Of a stretch of 64,000 nucleotides of DNA, positions 1 to 10,502 are shown piece after piece; the stretch's first letter is position 1, and every line of letters begins with the position of its first letter. The DNA is taken from positions 930,001 to 994,000 of the forward strand of contig NC_006038.1 in the NCBI RefSeq assembly GCF_000002515.2, given 5' to 3'. A program made the position numbers and the translations under genes. Source of the DNA: Kluyveromyces lactis. Its lineage: Eukaryota > Ascomycota > Saccharomycetes > Saccharomycetales > Saccharomycetaceae. Below the pieces are notes generated by a model that was not told where the DNA came from, ran no database searches, and was given only the letters and a program-made list of their open reading frames with translations.

Positions 1-1958
1 TTGCGGAGGAGTCAGAAGATAGTCGAGATAGGTTAGAATCTGACAATGAGCAGGTTTTTAAGAGTATTTTCCATGAAGACAAAGAACCTGAAGAAATTGT
101 CTCCTCATTTCAGAACGATATTAAAATGTTAGCCGGAGATTTCGATTATAAGACATTTGAAAAACATCATGTCCAGTTGATAGCCCCACAAATTCAACTA
201 ACTACGATTACTGATCCCGATGCATGTATTTTAGTCACTGCTCCTACTATCAAAATAAATTCCTTATGCTTCGACTCTAACACCAGTGGAAACGAATATC
301 AGCAGAATCTTTTCATGAGAAGGACCGGTGTGCTACTGACTAATTCCAACGTGTTCGTATTCCATAAAAAAGAACAAGGTTCTTATGGACACCTCTTATT
401 TGATAATTTCTTGTATGGATCTACTCTCGAAACATCATGGAGGCCTTGGTTAGGATTGGAGTTGTGCTTTAACCCAGAAAATTTGACGGAGAATATGCTT
501 ATATCAAATTTCACCTCAGTATTTACCTATGATCAGGTCCTTCCATTTGCAAATATACCCGACAGTCTGAAGGATTCAAATGTACTCAACAACAGAATAT
601 CTTGCGATTTTCCTAGGATTGTAATTGAATCTAATTCCGCTCGATACATTTCACTCTTCAATTTGGTAACAAATCTTCTTTTATATGTCGAGCCAGAAAG
701 CGCAAAAATGAAAGATGATATCAAAAAGTTAGTTTTGAGTTTCAATTTCGAAGACTTATCAATCGTCAAGGAAATGATTTCTGTTCTTGAGAAAGAGATC
801 GATGCTTTGAACACGTTAGAGAATGAGTATTCTTATCGAAAGTATCTTTTGGATGATGCCGAAATTTCCGATTTGAACAACATTCGGTATAACAAGTTCG
901 ACTCAATTATGAAAACGCACATGATAATGAAGGTATTGACATCTGCGTCTCCAGAACAGTCAAATGATGAAGAAATGCTACTCATTGTTCTGAAAGCCAA
1001 AGAAATCATTTTGCACATGTTAGATGATGATGGAGATAATTTCCTTGATGTTGCCGTCGCTGATATGGCTTTCCAAAGAATGGAGACATCATCAGGCTAC
1101 AACTTCAATCGAATGACCGTAGGAATTGGGCAAGTGATAAATTTATCTCATGACGCTCTCTTCCATGATCTTTTAAGCCCTGTAGAAAAGGAATTAACTG
1201 AAAGCTCAGAACCGTTCATTGACTTACAATGGGAAAAGAATAAGGCAGTAGGCGGGATTCAAGTGGTTAAAAACGTTGTCACGAATTTACAAACCCTGAA
1301 ACTCAATGTAGAACAATCCACGATTGAAAAAATAATAGCTTGGGTATCTCCATCTTCAGTTTCGCTTTTGATTGGTGGTTCTAACAACTCAGATTCAACA
1401 AGTGACGAAGATGACGGGTTACAAAGTACGCTTTCATCTTCCAATACGTCAATGCATTCCTCGACTGCAAACGGCATACAGTCACAACAATATTCTATTA
1501 TGCAGTCACCTACTGAATTGATTTTCCCGGTCGATGATATGCTTGGAAACGATATGGAAATGGAAGAAATGATTCAAAGATCCAAAGATAATATGATTAT
1601 CGAGAACATTAAAATTAATTCATTCCTGATGATAATCAGTTACCAAGGAACTGGTGCTAAAAGATTAATCAACGTTACTGATTTCAACTTGAATTTCCCC
1701 CTCATCAGATTTACTAACCAAACAATGACAATGCTTGATTTGATGATGCATTTGAAGAAGGTCTTGATAAAATCACTTTTACGACATACTGGTAAGTTTA
1801 TCGGTAACAAACTAAAAAAACATAGATCCGTAAAAAGACTAAGGGGCGCTGCGCGTTCCCCTTTAAAGCAATTGAATTACTATACACACTACACTCCTGT
1901 TGATGAACTTGAGGTAACATCAACTGAAAGTCGTGGAACTAGTACTGCGGATGGCTAG
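1..1958 (+). CDS. FMP27: Fmp27/Hob-type bridge-like lipid transfer protein, C-terminal part (5' end outside window)
   Basis: The reading frame is open from the left edge (codons in phase with base 3), so this is the last ~650 residues of a much longer protein; the first in-window ATG at 126 is internal. The segment matches the C-terminal region of yeast Fmp27 (YLR454W) and its duplicate YPR117W, members of the giant bridge-like family that moves lipids at membrane contact sites. It ends with a hydrophobic stretch (MTMLDLMMHLKKVLIKSLL), a basic tail, and a final segment with LRGAARSPLKQLNYYTHYTP. A Ser/Asp-rich linker lies around 1390-1470. MMS1 follows on the same strand after about 330 bp. 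PDP3 and a YLR456W-type gene, neighbours of FMP27 on S. cerevisiae chromosome XII, lie about 15 kb downstream, which supports the assignment. The family is secure; which of the two S. cerevisiae duplicates is closer cannot be told. Confidence 0.8.
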   Translation, partial: AEESEDSRDRLESDNEQVFKSIFHEDKEPEEIVSSFQNDIKMLAGDFDYKTFEKHHVQLIAPQIQLTTITDPDACILVTAPTIKINSLCFDSNTSGNEYQQNLFMRRTGVLLTNSNVFVFHKKEQGSYGHLLFDNFLYGSTLETSWRPWLGLELCFNPENLTENMLISNFTSVFTYDQVLPFANIPDSLKDSNVLNNRISCDFPRIVIESNSARYISLFNLVTNLLLYVEPESAKMKDDIKKLVLSFNFEDLSIVKEMISVLEKEIDALNTLENEYSYRKYLLDDAEISDLNNIRYNKFDSIMKTHMIMKVLTSASPEQSNDEEMLLIVLKAKEIILHMLDDDGDNFLDVAVADMAFQRMETSSGYNFNRMTVGIGQVINLSHDALFHDLLSPVEKELTESSEPFIDLQWEKNKAVGGIQVVKNVVTNLQTLKLNVEQSTIEKIIAWVSPSSVSLLIGGSNNSDSTSDEDDGLQSTLSSSNTSMHSSTANGIQSQQYSIMQSPTELIFPVDDMLGNDMEMEEMIQRSKDNMIIENIKINSFLMIISYQGTGAKRLINVTDFNLNFPLIRFTNQTMTMLDLMMHLKKVLIKSLLRHTGKFIGNKLKKHRSVKRLRGAARSPLKQLNYYTHYTPVDELEVTSTESRGTSTADG

Positions 1959-2288
1959 CTCTACAAATTGTATTTATACTTAAGACATTTCTTAATAATA
2001 TACTACTCGTTATCGTTAGATAATGTATCATAAGAGATCTTGTTTCTTTGTAAACTCCAGTTCTCAAACTGTTTATAACCTCCCATTATTATCCCGTTCT
2101 TTCCGGCTCTTGCTATGGCGGCCTTAACGTTTTATGGCATTTTTAACATTAAGGCTGTTAATTTAGTTTTGAAATATCAAAATTAACAAAAAGAGTACAC
2201 GATGAGCTTTCCATAAGGAATAAAAGATGTGGTAAAGCAAGTTCATCTTTATGCCACAGGCAATTCAGGTATAAAATGGTGGTTCGAT
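1959..2288. other. Intergenic, FMP27 to MMS1
   Basis: About 330 bp between two genes on the same strand. I see AT-rich sequence and no convincing RNA gene. A short out-of-frame ATG ORF at 2203 ends after four sense codons just before the MMS1 frame. The MMS1 frame itself is closed by a stop at 2214. Confidence 0.5.
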
Positions 2289-5200
2289 ATGAATATACAG
2301 CAAATCGATCAAGAAGAGCATCATGATAGAATTTGCTCTAATATTACAGATATTATGTGTAAAATGACTCTTTCTTCCGAATTGTCGCTCGTTTCAGAGG
2401 AATTGTTAGGAGGCATAAGTTGCGAGGAAGACATATTCAGATACACTCTCTATACTTATCATGGATCAGCTAAACATGCAGCTCATTCGAATACCTCAAA
2501 AGATGTCTCATTGGGTTCACTGGAGGCTTCTGCAAATTATGAGAAACTTGAAAAACATACTATATACTTTGTTCTTCAATCAGCAACCCTCAGGTTAATA
2601 TCAAGCGGCTTTCAATTGATAGCTACCGAGTCCAATGACGTACAATTGCAACCTGATGACGTTGCAAAAGTATATTTGTTCAAAACAAATCAGAGCTGTT
2701 CCTCTGATTACTTGATTACTTTAACAATTACCGAGCGGTTGCAAATTCGCTGCTATACGTACAATGAATCGTCAATTAAACTGCGCATTTTAGATAGTTT
2801 GCTGCTAGACAGTGGAAAAGGGAAGGCTGATTTCTCTGTAATTGGAAACACGTCTCTGTCAAATCAATTCATGGTGCTGTGTCAAAAGTCCAATACGCTA
2901 ACTGCCGCTTCATATGAAATCGTTAATACTGATAATGGAGTCAAATTGATTACTAGCGACAAACAACTTCTATTTACAAGATCAAAGTTATTATATGGAT
3001 CTATGACTTATTACAGTAACATAAATGTTGCAATTCTTGCCTTATGGAATTGTAATCGTGTTTGTCTTTTGCATGTAGAATGGTCTCAACTAAACGATGA
3101 TAGAAATGCTTACAGGTTTGTTTTACCTAACGTCTCAAATGTCCGAAGAATTACTCACTTAAATCCAATAACGTTCTTTGTTTCTACTGAAGCTGGGTCA
3201 TATTTGATGTCTTCATCCCAAATTAAAACTGGTGATTGGAAGTTTAAACCAATGGCTCCCCCGTTCAATGTCGTCACAACCGAACAACAATGTGACGATA
3301 TCACACGTATTTTGCAAAAGTCATATCAAAACCTTAGTAATTTTGAACACTCTACACTCATTTTAGTCGATAATTCAGATATATTGCTCATATTGTCTTC
3401 GACGTCTGGCGAAACTAAATATTTCCATCTGCTCAAACTAAAATTTGCAGAGAAGTTTTATGTGACCGAAATCACTGAAGATAACAACATATCATTAGAT
3501 ATTATATCCAGAAACGGTATCGAAAGAATCTCAGTGCCTTTGAGAATGGATTGTATGTTTTCGTTGGATGAAGATTACAGAGAAACCACTGCACACCTTT
3601 CAACTCCTACCTCTATTCAATTTTACTCAAGATATGATACTGTTTCGTCCTTTATTAAAAATTGTGATGGTAGAAATCCATGGTGCATTGGGAAATCAGG
3701 AATGTATCAATTAGACATATCAGGATGTCCCGTACAACATGTCGCAACTGTTGGTGCCTTGTCCGTGGAATCTAGTATTTCACAGCAGTTTGTTTTCGAC
3801 CTACATTCTACTGCCAATTGTGATTTGCTCCCTTTCAGAAATCGGGCTCTCACTTCATTCGACAAGGAATATTTAGTGTTAAGTTTGGAATGTGCAGTAA
3901 ACATTAACTTTATTGGATTTAATATGAACTCTGTAACAGAATTACACAAATCAGCCGTTCAATGGCCTTTCAACGTGGAGAACACATACACGATAAGTTT
4001 ATTCCCGATGTTTGGATCGCTATTCCAAGTACTTCCATCTTCTATGTTAAATATTGACACCAAAGGTTCACAAATGACTGTATATGAAGCTGCCAAAATC
4101 TTTTGCGCTGTTGGATACCATCCAAGGAATGAAATAACTCTCTTATCGATGAAGAAGAAGGATGAGATCGTTTTTACTGTACTTACATTAAATGAATCGG
4201 CAATTATAGTAAAGAAAGAAATACTTCTAGAACTTTCACAAGATGTCCATGATGATACAACCAAACCATTCTGGTTTGAAGGAGAGACACTTTTTTTTGC
4301 AATTAAGACGGGAAATACCATATCACGTTACATATATGACATAAATGGTAAGTTGCATATGAAAGAGAAGATGAATTTGTCTAGTAACGCAGAGCTTATA
4401 CTGGAGTATGGTTTCAACACTGTGGGTAACAATACTCATCTCTATGTGCAGAAAATGTCAAAATGTGGAGATATCATAGATCATGAAAGTGGACAGGTAT
4501 TACAGATTAGCGTTGGGCCTTCTAAAATGATTCAATTAGACCAATCAAGTCTTCTAATCCACGACAGTCATTGCATTATACTTATAAAAGATGGTCAAAA
4601 GATAAGGGTTAAACTGGACGTTCAAAAAAATAGTATAGAAGGAAATGGTAACATAAGACAAGTGGATGCCATAATTGAAATGGGCCAGTTAGTTGCATTG
4701 GTGATTCTATTTGACACCCACATAGTAATAGCTCGCGGAGAGCATGTTTCAAACATTTTACAGCAACACCGTGTCAGAGAACGAGAAAGCAATGCCCAAA
4801 GCCATGGTTATTTTCCGCACATTAACAGGATGGTGGTGTACAACGCACGGAAGCAAATTGTGTACGCACTAAAACTCCAAACAGGGAAGACCGTGGCATT
4901 AGAATTCGACAATGTCAGGGACTTCCGCAAGGTATATTATTTGAGCGAAGTAGATTTCCATGGGAAGTGCGAGGATAGAAACTGTTACGTGACAATCGTG
5001 GGTAGAACAAAGGCCGGTACCATTCTTTTAAAATTGTGTCGGATTTCATTCAAGAAGGGAAAACTCTACATGAGACAAACGAAAGAACTACGACTAGAGA
5101 AATATTCGGACCAAACAGAAACCGTGGAAGTGACCACACGGTCGGAAAATGACTCTGAACTATGGATCACAATAGGCAACAAGCTAAAGATCGTAACCGT

Positions 5201-5693
5201 TACAACAACGAACTTAATTATACAGCACGACTTCGGTTTCCACCACGAAATCTCGGAATTGAAAGTTTCTTCAAATCTAATACTCATGAAATTGAAACGA
5301 GAACTAGACTCCGATGAATCCTTTTGCCAAGTGGGACGAATCAATGAATTTATCAAATATGGCACCAAAGCCCTCGTAAGCTTACAAGAGTACGAATGGA
5401 TTAACTTCATCAGGGAAGATACGTTGAAAACAAGATTTTTCGAACCAAACTGGCTCATCATTTGGGGTAATGACAGATTCACTACTGAAGGGATAATAGT
5501 TTTTGTCAGAAACACAATCCATGGCATAGAAAGATACCCGGTGGACAAAACTACTACATGCAAGATCACAGTTCGTTCGCATCCTGTGGACATAATGATG
5601 ACTAAAACTGAAGAAAAACTCCACGAATGGACTGTACTTCACAGCACAGGGCACATAACCACAATAAAGACCGCTATTCTACATATTGAGTGA
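2289..5693 (+). CDS. MMS1: Mms1-like DDB1-family adaptor of a cullin (Rtt101) ubiquitin ligase
   Basis: The 1134-residue reading starts at ATG 2289. The frame opens at GTG 2229 but has no earlier ATG, with a stop at 2214. The sequence is made of repeated short beta-strand-rich blocks without coiled coils or membrane segments, as expected for the multi-propeller DDB1-like fold. Position is the main support: it directly precedes RHO1, exactly as YPR164W (MMS1) precedes YPR165W (RHO1). In yeast Mms1 links the cullin Rtt101 to Mms22 or Crt10 and acts in replication through damaged DNA and in histone H3 handling. The product is shorter than S. cerevisiae Mms1 (about 1400 residues), so either the N terminus is shorter here or an upstream exon has been missed. 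Mms1 diverges fast, so the name rests more on synteny than on motifs. Confidence 0.75.
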   Translation: MNIQQIDQEEHHDRICSNITDIMCKMTLSSELSLVSEELLGGISCEEDIFRYTLYTYHGSAKHAAHSNTSKDVSLGSLEASANYEKLEKHTIYFVLQSATLRLISSGFQLIATESNDVQLQPDDVAKVYLFKTNQSCSSDYLITLTITERLQIRCYTYNESSIKLRILDSLLLDSGKGKADFSVIGNTSLSNQFMVLCQKSNTLTAASYEIVNTDNGVKLITSDKQLLFTRSKLLYGSMTYYSNINVAILALWNCNRVCLLHVEWSQLNDDRNAYRFVLPNVSNVRRITHLNPITFFVSTEAGSYLMSSSQIKTGDWKFKPMAPPFNVVTTEQQCDDITRILQKSYQNLSNFEHSTLILVDNSDILLILSSTSGETKYFHLLKLKFAEKFYVTEITEDNNISLDIISRNGIERISVPLRMDCMFSLDEDYRETTAHLSTPTSIQFYSRYDTVSSFIKNCDGRNPWCIGKSGMYQLDISGCPVQHVATVGALSVESSISQQFVFDLHSTANCDLLPFRNRALTSFDKEYLVLSLECAVNINFIGFNMNSVTELHKSAVQWPFNVENTYTISLFPMFGSLFQVLPSSMLNIDTKGSQMTVYEAAKIFCAVGYHPRNEITLLSMKKKDEIVFTVLTLNESAIIVKKEILLELSQDVHDDTTKPFWFEGETLFFAIKTGNTISRYIYDINGKLHMKEKMNLSSNAELILEYGFNTVGNNTHLYVQKMSKCGDIIDHESGQVLQISVGPSKMIQLDQSSLLIHDSHCIILIKDGQKIRVKLDVQKNSIEGNGNIRQVDAIIEMGQLVALVILFDTHIVIARGEHVSNILQQHRVRERESNAQSHGYFPHINRMVVYNARKQIVYALKLQTGKTVALEFDNVRDFRKVYYLSEVDFHGKCEDRNCYVTIVGRTKAGTILLKLCRISFKKGKLYMRQTKELRLEKYSDQTETVEVTTRSENDSELWITIGNKLKIVTVTTTNLIIQHDFGFHHEISELKVSSNLILMKLKRELDSDESFCQVGRINEFIKYGTKALVSLQEYEWINFIREDTLKTRFFEPNWLIIWGNDRFTTEGIIVFVRNTIHGIERYPVDKTTTCKITVRSHPVDIMMTKTEEKLHEWTVLHSTGHITTIKTAILHIE

Positions 5694-6496
5694 TTTAGCT
5701 TGTTATGCATATTCTGTACTGTACTGTACCATATGCTATTTTTCTCTTTCATTCTCATCATGGCTTAGACGTGGCTGCTGAAAAATTTCGGTTTCAGATT
5801 AGGAAAAGCTCCAGTATTTGACAATGATCCGGGTCAATTAAACGCCAAATTCTATCGCTCTTCCGCTCGACTCTCACTACAATACCACTATATAGATACA
5901 CACAAGTTTCACACACTGAGTCGTGCGTCGACCGTTGCAATTGCATCGATTGCACACAAATGTACCCTTTTTTATACCATAGAATCGCCAATTTTTCTCT
6001 CAAATTTGAAATTTTTCGCTTTTTCTGTCTTTTGTGTGTGATTCCCATAGACAGATCGAAAGTTTTGGGAAAAGTGTATATTTAGGAATTTTGAAATAAG
6101 TTTAAAGATACAAAAATTTAATAATAACAACAACAACATTAAGTGAAACTGGACTCGAGTGAACGAGGTGTAGAAACCAGGTCTAGACTTACTATTGATA
6201 CAGGTTATTGTTGTGAGTGATTCAGTATACGGACGGTACTAAATCATAGGTCAAAGACAGAGCTTATCGTTAGTTTTCTAAGAGGTTTGATTTTTATTTC
6301 GGGTTGTTTTTATTTTCCTATTTTAACTAGTGAAGAATCAATCAAGGATAGAGTTTCTAAAGCAAGTTATTGAGTAAGAAATATAGATTCCTTCTAAGTG
6401 TCATAAAACAGAATTACTCAAGAGTTTTCGAACAGCTTTGATTTTATAATACAATAAAAAAAAGTAGTGATTTGATTTGTTTTAACCCTTTCCATA
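5694..6496. promoter_or_regulatory. RHO1 upstream region
   Basis: About 800 bp between MMS1 and RHO1. It holds TATA-like stretches (for example near 5888), CT-rich tracts, and an A-rich leader just before the RHO1 ATG. A minus-strand ORF at 5794-6048 looks like chance. No RNA gene is visible. Confidence 0.4.
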
Positions 6497-7123
6497 ATGT
6501 CTCAAGCTGTTGGTAATGTTGCCAGCATTAGAAGAAAGCTAGTTATTGTCGGTGATGGTGCGTGTGGTAAGACTTGTTTATTGATTGTTTTCGCCAAGGG
6601 TAAGTTCCCTCAGGTTTACGTGCCCACTGTTTTCGATAATTACGTTGCTGATGTCGAAGTTGACGGTCGTCGCGTAGAATTGGCGTTGTGGGATACTGCT
6701 GGCCAAGAAGATTATGATAGATTGAGACCACTTTCGTACCCAGATTCCAACGTTGTGTTAATCTGTTACTCAATTGATTTGCCAGATTCCTTAGAAAACG
6801 TGATGGAAAAATGGATCTCTGAAGTTTTACACTTTTGTCAAGGTGTTCCAATCATCTTGGTTGGTTGTAAAGCAGATTTGAGAAATGATCCTCAAGTTGT
6901 TGAAGAACTAAGAGCTCAAGGATTACAACCTGTGTCTCAGGCTCAAGCACAAGAAGTCGCTGACCAAATCGGTGCTGTTGACTACATCGAATGTTCTGCC
7001 AAGACCGGTTACGGTGTCAGAGAAGTCTTCGAGGCTGCTACAAGAGCTTCTTTGGTCGGTAAACAAGGTAAGAGCAAACCTAAGACTAAGTCTAGCAAAA
7101 AAAAGAAGTGTGTCGTCTTGTAA
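6497..7123 (+). CDS. RHO1: Rho1 small GTPase
   Basis: This 208-residue protein is nearly identical to yeast Rho1/RhoA. The P-loop GDGACGKT is at residues 19-26, the effector loop YVPTVFDNY at 41-49, DTAGQ at 66-70, and a CKAD guanine-specificity segment near 117-120. It ends with a polybasic stretch and a CaaX box (CVVL), so it should be geranylgeranylated and held at the plasma membrane. In yeast Rho1 activates beta-1,3-glucan synthase (as its regulatory subunit), Pkc1, formins and exocytosis, coordinating wall growth with actin. The order MMS1-RHO1-MRP2 matches YPR164W-YPR166C. All catalytic residues, including the switch II Gln70, are present. Confidence is very high. Confidence 0.98.
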   Translation: MSQAVGNVASIRRKLVIVGDGACGKTCLLIVFAKGKFPQVYVPTVFDNYVADVEVDGRRVELALWDTAGQEDYDRLRPLSYPDSNVVLICYSIDLPDSLENVMEKWISEVLHFCQGVPIILVGCKADLRNDPQVVEELRAQGLQPVSQAQAQEVADQIGAVDYIECSAKTGYGVREVFEAATRASLVGKQGKSKPKTKSSKKKKCVVL

Positions 7124-7751
7124 ATAAAGACACGCACGCCCCAAACCCACTCTTCACCCCCTTATCTCCAACTTCATTTGAATTTACCTTGAAACAGAGG
7201 ACTGAGCTTTGAGGATATTATTATTAGGCGATGGGAATTGTTTACAACCGTTAATTGGCAGAAGTAAAGATCCAAAAAAAAAGAAGAGGGAAGACGAACA
7301 AACCATATTCATTTGTTTCTAATTGATCAATTTTTAATATACAAATGTCAGCAATTAATTTCCGTTGAATTTCCTAATTTTTTCTCCTCGTTCTTTTCTT
7401 TGTTTCCATCTGGTTTCAAGTGACCATCCCTCCCTGACATTTTCTCTTCTACCTCTCTTCTGTTTTGTGTGTTTCTACCTATAAATTATTTTTATATACC
7501 TACACTCTTTTATTTTGTAAGAAACTTAAATATTATCACCACTATACTGCACTTTCTCATCTTATAAATGTCACTTGCTTTGCCACAACCCAAGCGCTTC
7601 TTTTACATTGATTAAACCTTGTATTTTTTAATGTCTATACACAAGCTTTATATATGTTGAGTTAATTAAAAATATTTACATGCATGCGGGAGAGAAAGAT
7701 TCCAACTTTTACTAACCTCAGTATCAGGGAACAAAAGATGCTAAACTGCAT
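7124..7751. other. Convergent spacer RHO1/MRP2
   Basis: About 630 bp between two convergent genes, unusually long for 3' ends in this window. It contains pyrimidine-rich tracts (around 7380-7480) and AT-rich runs that would serve as cleavage and polyadenylation signals. No gene or RNA structure is recognised. Confidence 0.4.
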
Positions 7752-8099
7752 CTACCATACACCCTTCTTCACACCAGGTAGATCACCTTTCCTGGCAAGT
7801 TCTCTGAATTGCGATCTACACAATCTGAAATCACTCAGAACAGATCTGGAGTGTCCCGTTTCAATACATCTGTTCTTGATTTGTGTCATTCTTGTATAGT
7901 TAGGCATCACAGAAAGTTGTAACTGAGCTTCCATTCTCGACCTTGGAGGTAGAGTAGTATTTCTAGCAATGAATTTCAATGCCTTTACAGTGACTTCATT
8001 GTCTGCAACTTGCTGTCTCTTGAAATTGTCTCTGATAACTCTAGCATTCAAATACGTTGAAGGAAGCTTTGTCTTGATTGGAAATCTGAAACCACCCAT
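7752..8099 (-). CDS. MRP2: Mitochondrial small-subunit ribosomal protein uS14m (Mrp2)
   Basis: This 115-residue protein has the same length as S. cerevisiae Mrp2 and closely similar sequence from end to end (N-terminal [10 protein letters not shown]-terminal [11 protein letters not shown]). It belongs to the S14 family and binds 16S-like rRNA in the head of the mitoribosome small subunit. The C-terminal half carries the typical S14 segment around [18 protein letters not shown]. The protein is basic and is imported into mitochondria. It sits tail-to-tail with RHO1 as in YPR165W/YPR166C. The next gene upstream on the same strand is DCG1, whereas in S. cerevisiae it is MET16. Confidence 0.95.
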   Translation of the reverse strand: MGGFRFPIKTKLPSTYLNARVIRDNFKRQQVADNEVTVKALKFIARNTTLPPRSRMEAQLQLSVMPNYTRMTQIKNRCIETGHSRSVLSDFRLCRSQFRELARKGDLPGVKKGVW

Positions 8100-8386
8100 G
8101 TTGTTTATATCTACAGCCTTCCTTTGGATATACTAATTGCTAGGATAACTATCGAAATTAGTCTCACAGATACTGAATACGCCGAAAACCAAAGAATGCA
8201 TCCACTAATGCTTGAACTTTATTCTTCATCTTCCGGAGAAGCTCCAAACTCGTTTTTTTCTCTTTCAAAGCTTGAAGTTCATATCATGTTAAACGTTCTT
8301 GATGGAGGTCACCTGACTATATTGGCACTATACACGTTATATAAGGAATGGAATGAACACAGCACCATGCCAATGGACTCCCAGTA

Positions 8387-9217
8387 TCATGACTTCTTGA
8401 TTTCAACTGTATCACCTCTTAGTTCTCTTGCCTTTCTAGCACTTGAATAAGCTCCTTGTTTGGATGTACCGTGTAATCCACTTCTGTAGACAGCCGAAAC
8501 AATGTTGATCCCGCATACCACTCCGTCAATAATTGGCACTTCATAGCCATTCTGCTGTAAAGCGTTTGCAACAGCATTTTTCAAGTCGCTCATCCCTGCA
8601 CAGCCCAAGATGATGGTGTCTGCGTGATATTCTTCTACTAAGGTCAAGGCAGTTTTAGACATTGTTTTATGAAGCTCAGCTTCTTCCACTTTGACCAAAT
8701 CCGATACGGTTTTGATACCAGAACTTAACAATCCAACGCAAAATGTGGACATGCCAAGACCTGCTATGGTTTCCTCATCTCTTAACTGAGCCTTGTAAAT
8801 TGATGCAAGAATACCGAATTTTGATCCAATGATCCTGGATGAGTACACGGCTGCTTCCACGATACCCATGCACACAACATCATCAAATTCTTCCCTGATA
8901 GATTTTATCAATGGATGGTCGCTAAAACATCCAACAAGTACACAATCGACTTGGTTTATTACATCGTAAGCATCTTCCATAACGGCAATTGCAGATTGAA
9001 TACCATCGAGATGACCCTCAATCACATTGGGTGCCTTACCAAATGGTGCAGTGTACCCGTAAACCACAGTGTCTGGAGCTACATGACCAGCCAATATCTT
9101 TAAACAGGCATCGGTCATTGCTTGGGTTGAATTAGGGTTTACAAATAAGACCTTGATGAGCTCATCATCTGGTAAACTCTTCTTGTGCTTTACGAAAGGT
9201 AATTTAGACAACGACAT
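8387..9217 (-). CDS. DCG1: Dcg1-like Asp/Glu/hydantoin racemase family protein
   Basis: This 276-residue member of the Asp/Glu/hydantoin racemase superfamily matches S. cerevisiae Dcg1 (YIR030C), whose reaction is unproven but whose gene is nitrogen-regulated with the allantoin genes. Two family cysteines expected to act as the acid/base pair are visible: Cys97 in VGCFSDHP and Cys206 in LGCAGM. The N-terminal strand VLFVNPNST is also typical. It lies between MRP2 and MET16, which are adjacent in S. cerevisiae, where DCG1 instead lies inside the DAL cluster. This is consistent with the published view that the cluster was assembled by relocation of dispersed genes. Only one GATAA core (9392-9396) stands out in its promoter. 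A hydantoin- or allantoin-related substrate is likely but not shown. Confidence 0.88.
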   Translation of the reverse strand: MSLSKLPFVKHKKSLPDDELIKVLFVNPNSTQAMTDACLKILAGHVAPDTVVYGYTAPFGKAPNVIEGHLDGIQSAIAVMEDAYDVINQVDCVLVGCFSDHPLIKSIREEFDDVVCMGIVEAAVYSSRIIGSKFGILASIYKAQLRDEETIAGLGMSTFCVGLLSSGIKTVSDLVKVEEAELHKTMSKTALTLVEEYHADTIILGCAGMSDLKNAVANALQQNGYEVPIIDGVVCGINIVSAVYRSGLHGTSKQGAYSSARKARELRGDTVEIKKS

Positions 9218-9674
9218 CCTTGCTTGTTAGTGTCAGCTATGTTCTATGATTCAATATGTTAATCATCCTGGAATAATGAGCTACTTGACTCCTATCATAC
9301 AGAGTTATATAAGTTTCTCTCTTTGGTTTATGTTGCTTTTCGTATCTGTCCGGACGCATGTTTTCAGAACCTTTGATTCATTTTTTCCCGGTTATCATAG
9401 TGTGAATCAGCCCAAAAACTTTAGGCTTTGACAGTCATGAGAATTGATGAGAGATTCAAGCTGGGGGTTTCTCTTCCAAGTTGCATGGGTAAGGTTCGCA
9501 ACTGTTCATACACTTTCCACCTTAGTCGCAACATATATAATATGTACATTAAGTGACTAAAAATGTCACGTTGTGTATCTAAACTGAAACCATAAATAAA
9601 GCTAGATAAGAGATGCCGCATGCACAGTATACAACAGAAAAGATATATATATATATATATATATCAAACACATA
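9218..9674. other. Intergenic DCG1/MET16 with (AT)n microsatellite
   Basis: This 457-bp spacer contains the DCG1 promoter (one GATAA core at 9392-9396) and the MET16 3' end. A run of about ten AT dinucleotides lies at 9644-9664 next to the MET16 stop. No gene is recognised. Confidence 0.5.
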
Positions 9675-10502
9675 TCATTCTCTTTGTTTGAGATATTGTG
9701 CAAATCTGCTTGTCTCGTGAATCCCACATTCCGTCTTTGCCTTACCCTTCCACCTGCCTGATCTCTCATCCTCACCTTCTTGAACAGGTTGTGTAGAGTG
9801 ATAATCACCAATCGACCGGTATCCTAGATCTAGCAATTCATTGTAAGGTACGTTATTATCACGGATATAACTTTGCACTTGGTTGAAGTCCCAGTTCGCT
9901 AGCGGGTTGATCTTGATGATATGATTGAATTCGTCCAATTCGATGAATTTCAGATTCGACCTTGCACCACCTTGACTCTTTCTTCTACCAGTGAATACAG
10001 CAGTCACTTGCAATTCCTTATAAGCTCTATGAGCAGGTTCCACCTTGACTAGGAAATCGTATTTATCATCGTCTGTATCCCATAAGAAATCACCGTATTT
10101 GGCAGCAAATTCTTGCTCCGAACCACAATCTTTCGGCTGATATACATTGACATTCTGTCCTCTTGGCTTGTAATACCGAGTTTCTACCACTTTCAAAAGC
10201 TCTAACGTCTGAGGGAAATGGTGCAATGTATCAATAAATATTAATGGAACGATTGGTTCTGTTTCATTTTGATTAATCTTAGAAAGCATATCGATAGTAG
10301 CCAACCCAGTTAAGCCAAACGCAGTGGTTTGAAATAAATGTGGGAAAGTAACGATAGCCCAACGTATAATTTCTTCAGGTGACAATTCACTTAACTTTTC
10401 ATTCCAATGATCGATTTCTTCTTGAGTTACCGTTACTGCGTTATTCAGCTGAAACACTTGTTGACTCATATCTTTCAATATTCTCTTTTGAGTATTCTCC
10501 AA
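9675..10502 (-). CDS. MET16: Phosphoadenylyl-sulfate (PAPS) reductase
   Basis: The 275-residue PAPS reductase reduces PAPS to sulfite and 3',5'-ADP using thioredoxin in the sulfate assimilation pathway. It shows the family's adenylate-binding core (FGLTGLATIDML near the N terminus and the TGRRKSQGGAR segment), the YRSIGDYHST motif, and the C-terminal ECGIH with the catalytic cysteine near residue 259. The two extra cysteine pairs that would bind an iron-sulfur cluster in APS reductases are absent, which fits PAPS specificity. Length agrees with S. cerevisiae Met16 (261 residues). It is divergent from NUT2, as YPR167C is from YPR168W. Its promoter carries three CACGTG boxes and a Met31/32-like element, so control by Cbf1/Met4 is likely. 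Confidence 0.96.
   Translation of the reverse strand: MENTQKRILKDMSQQVFQLNNAVTVTQEEIDHWNEKLSELSPEEIIRWAIVTFPHLFQTTAFGLTGLATIDMLSKINQNETEPIVPLIFIDTLHHFPQTLELLKVVETRYYKPRGQNVNVYQPKDCGSEQEFAAKYGDFLWDTDDDKYDFLVKVEPAHRAYKELQVTAVFTGRRKSQGGARSNLKFIELDEFNHIIKINPLANWDFNQVQSYIRDNNVPYNELLDLGYRSIGDYHSTQPVQEGEDERSGRWKGKAKTECGIHETSRFAQYLKQRE

Noticed and set aside
5794-6048. 84-codon minus-strand ORF in the RHO1 promoter region
   Set aside because: No similarity or context supports it, and it begins inside the spacer after MMS1.
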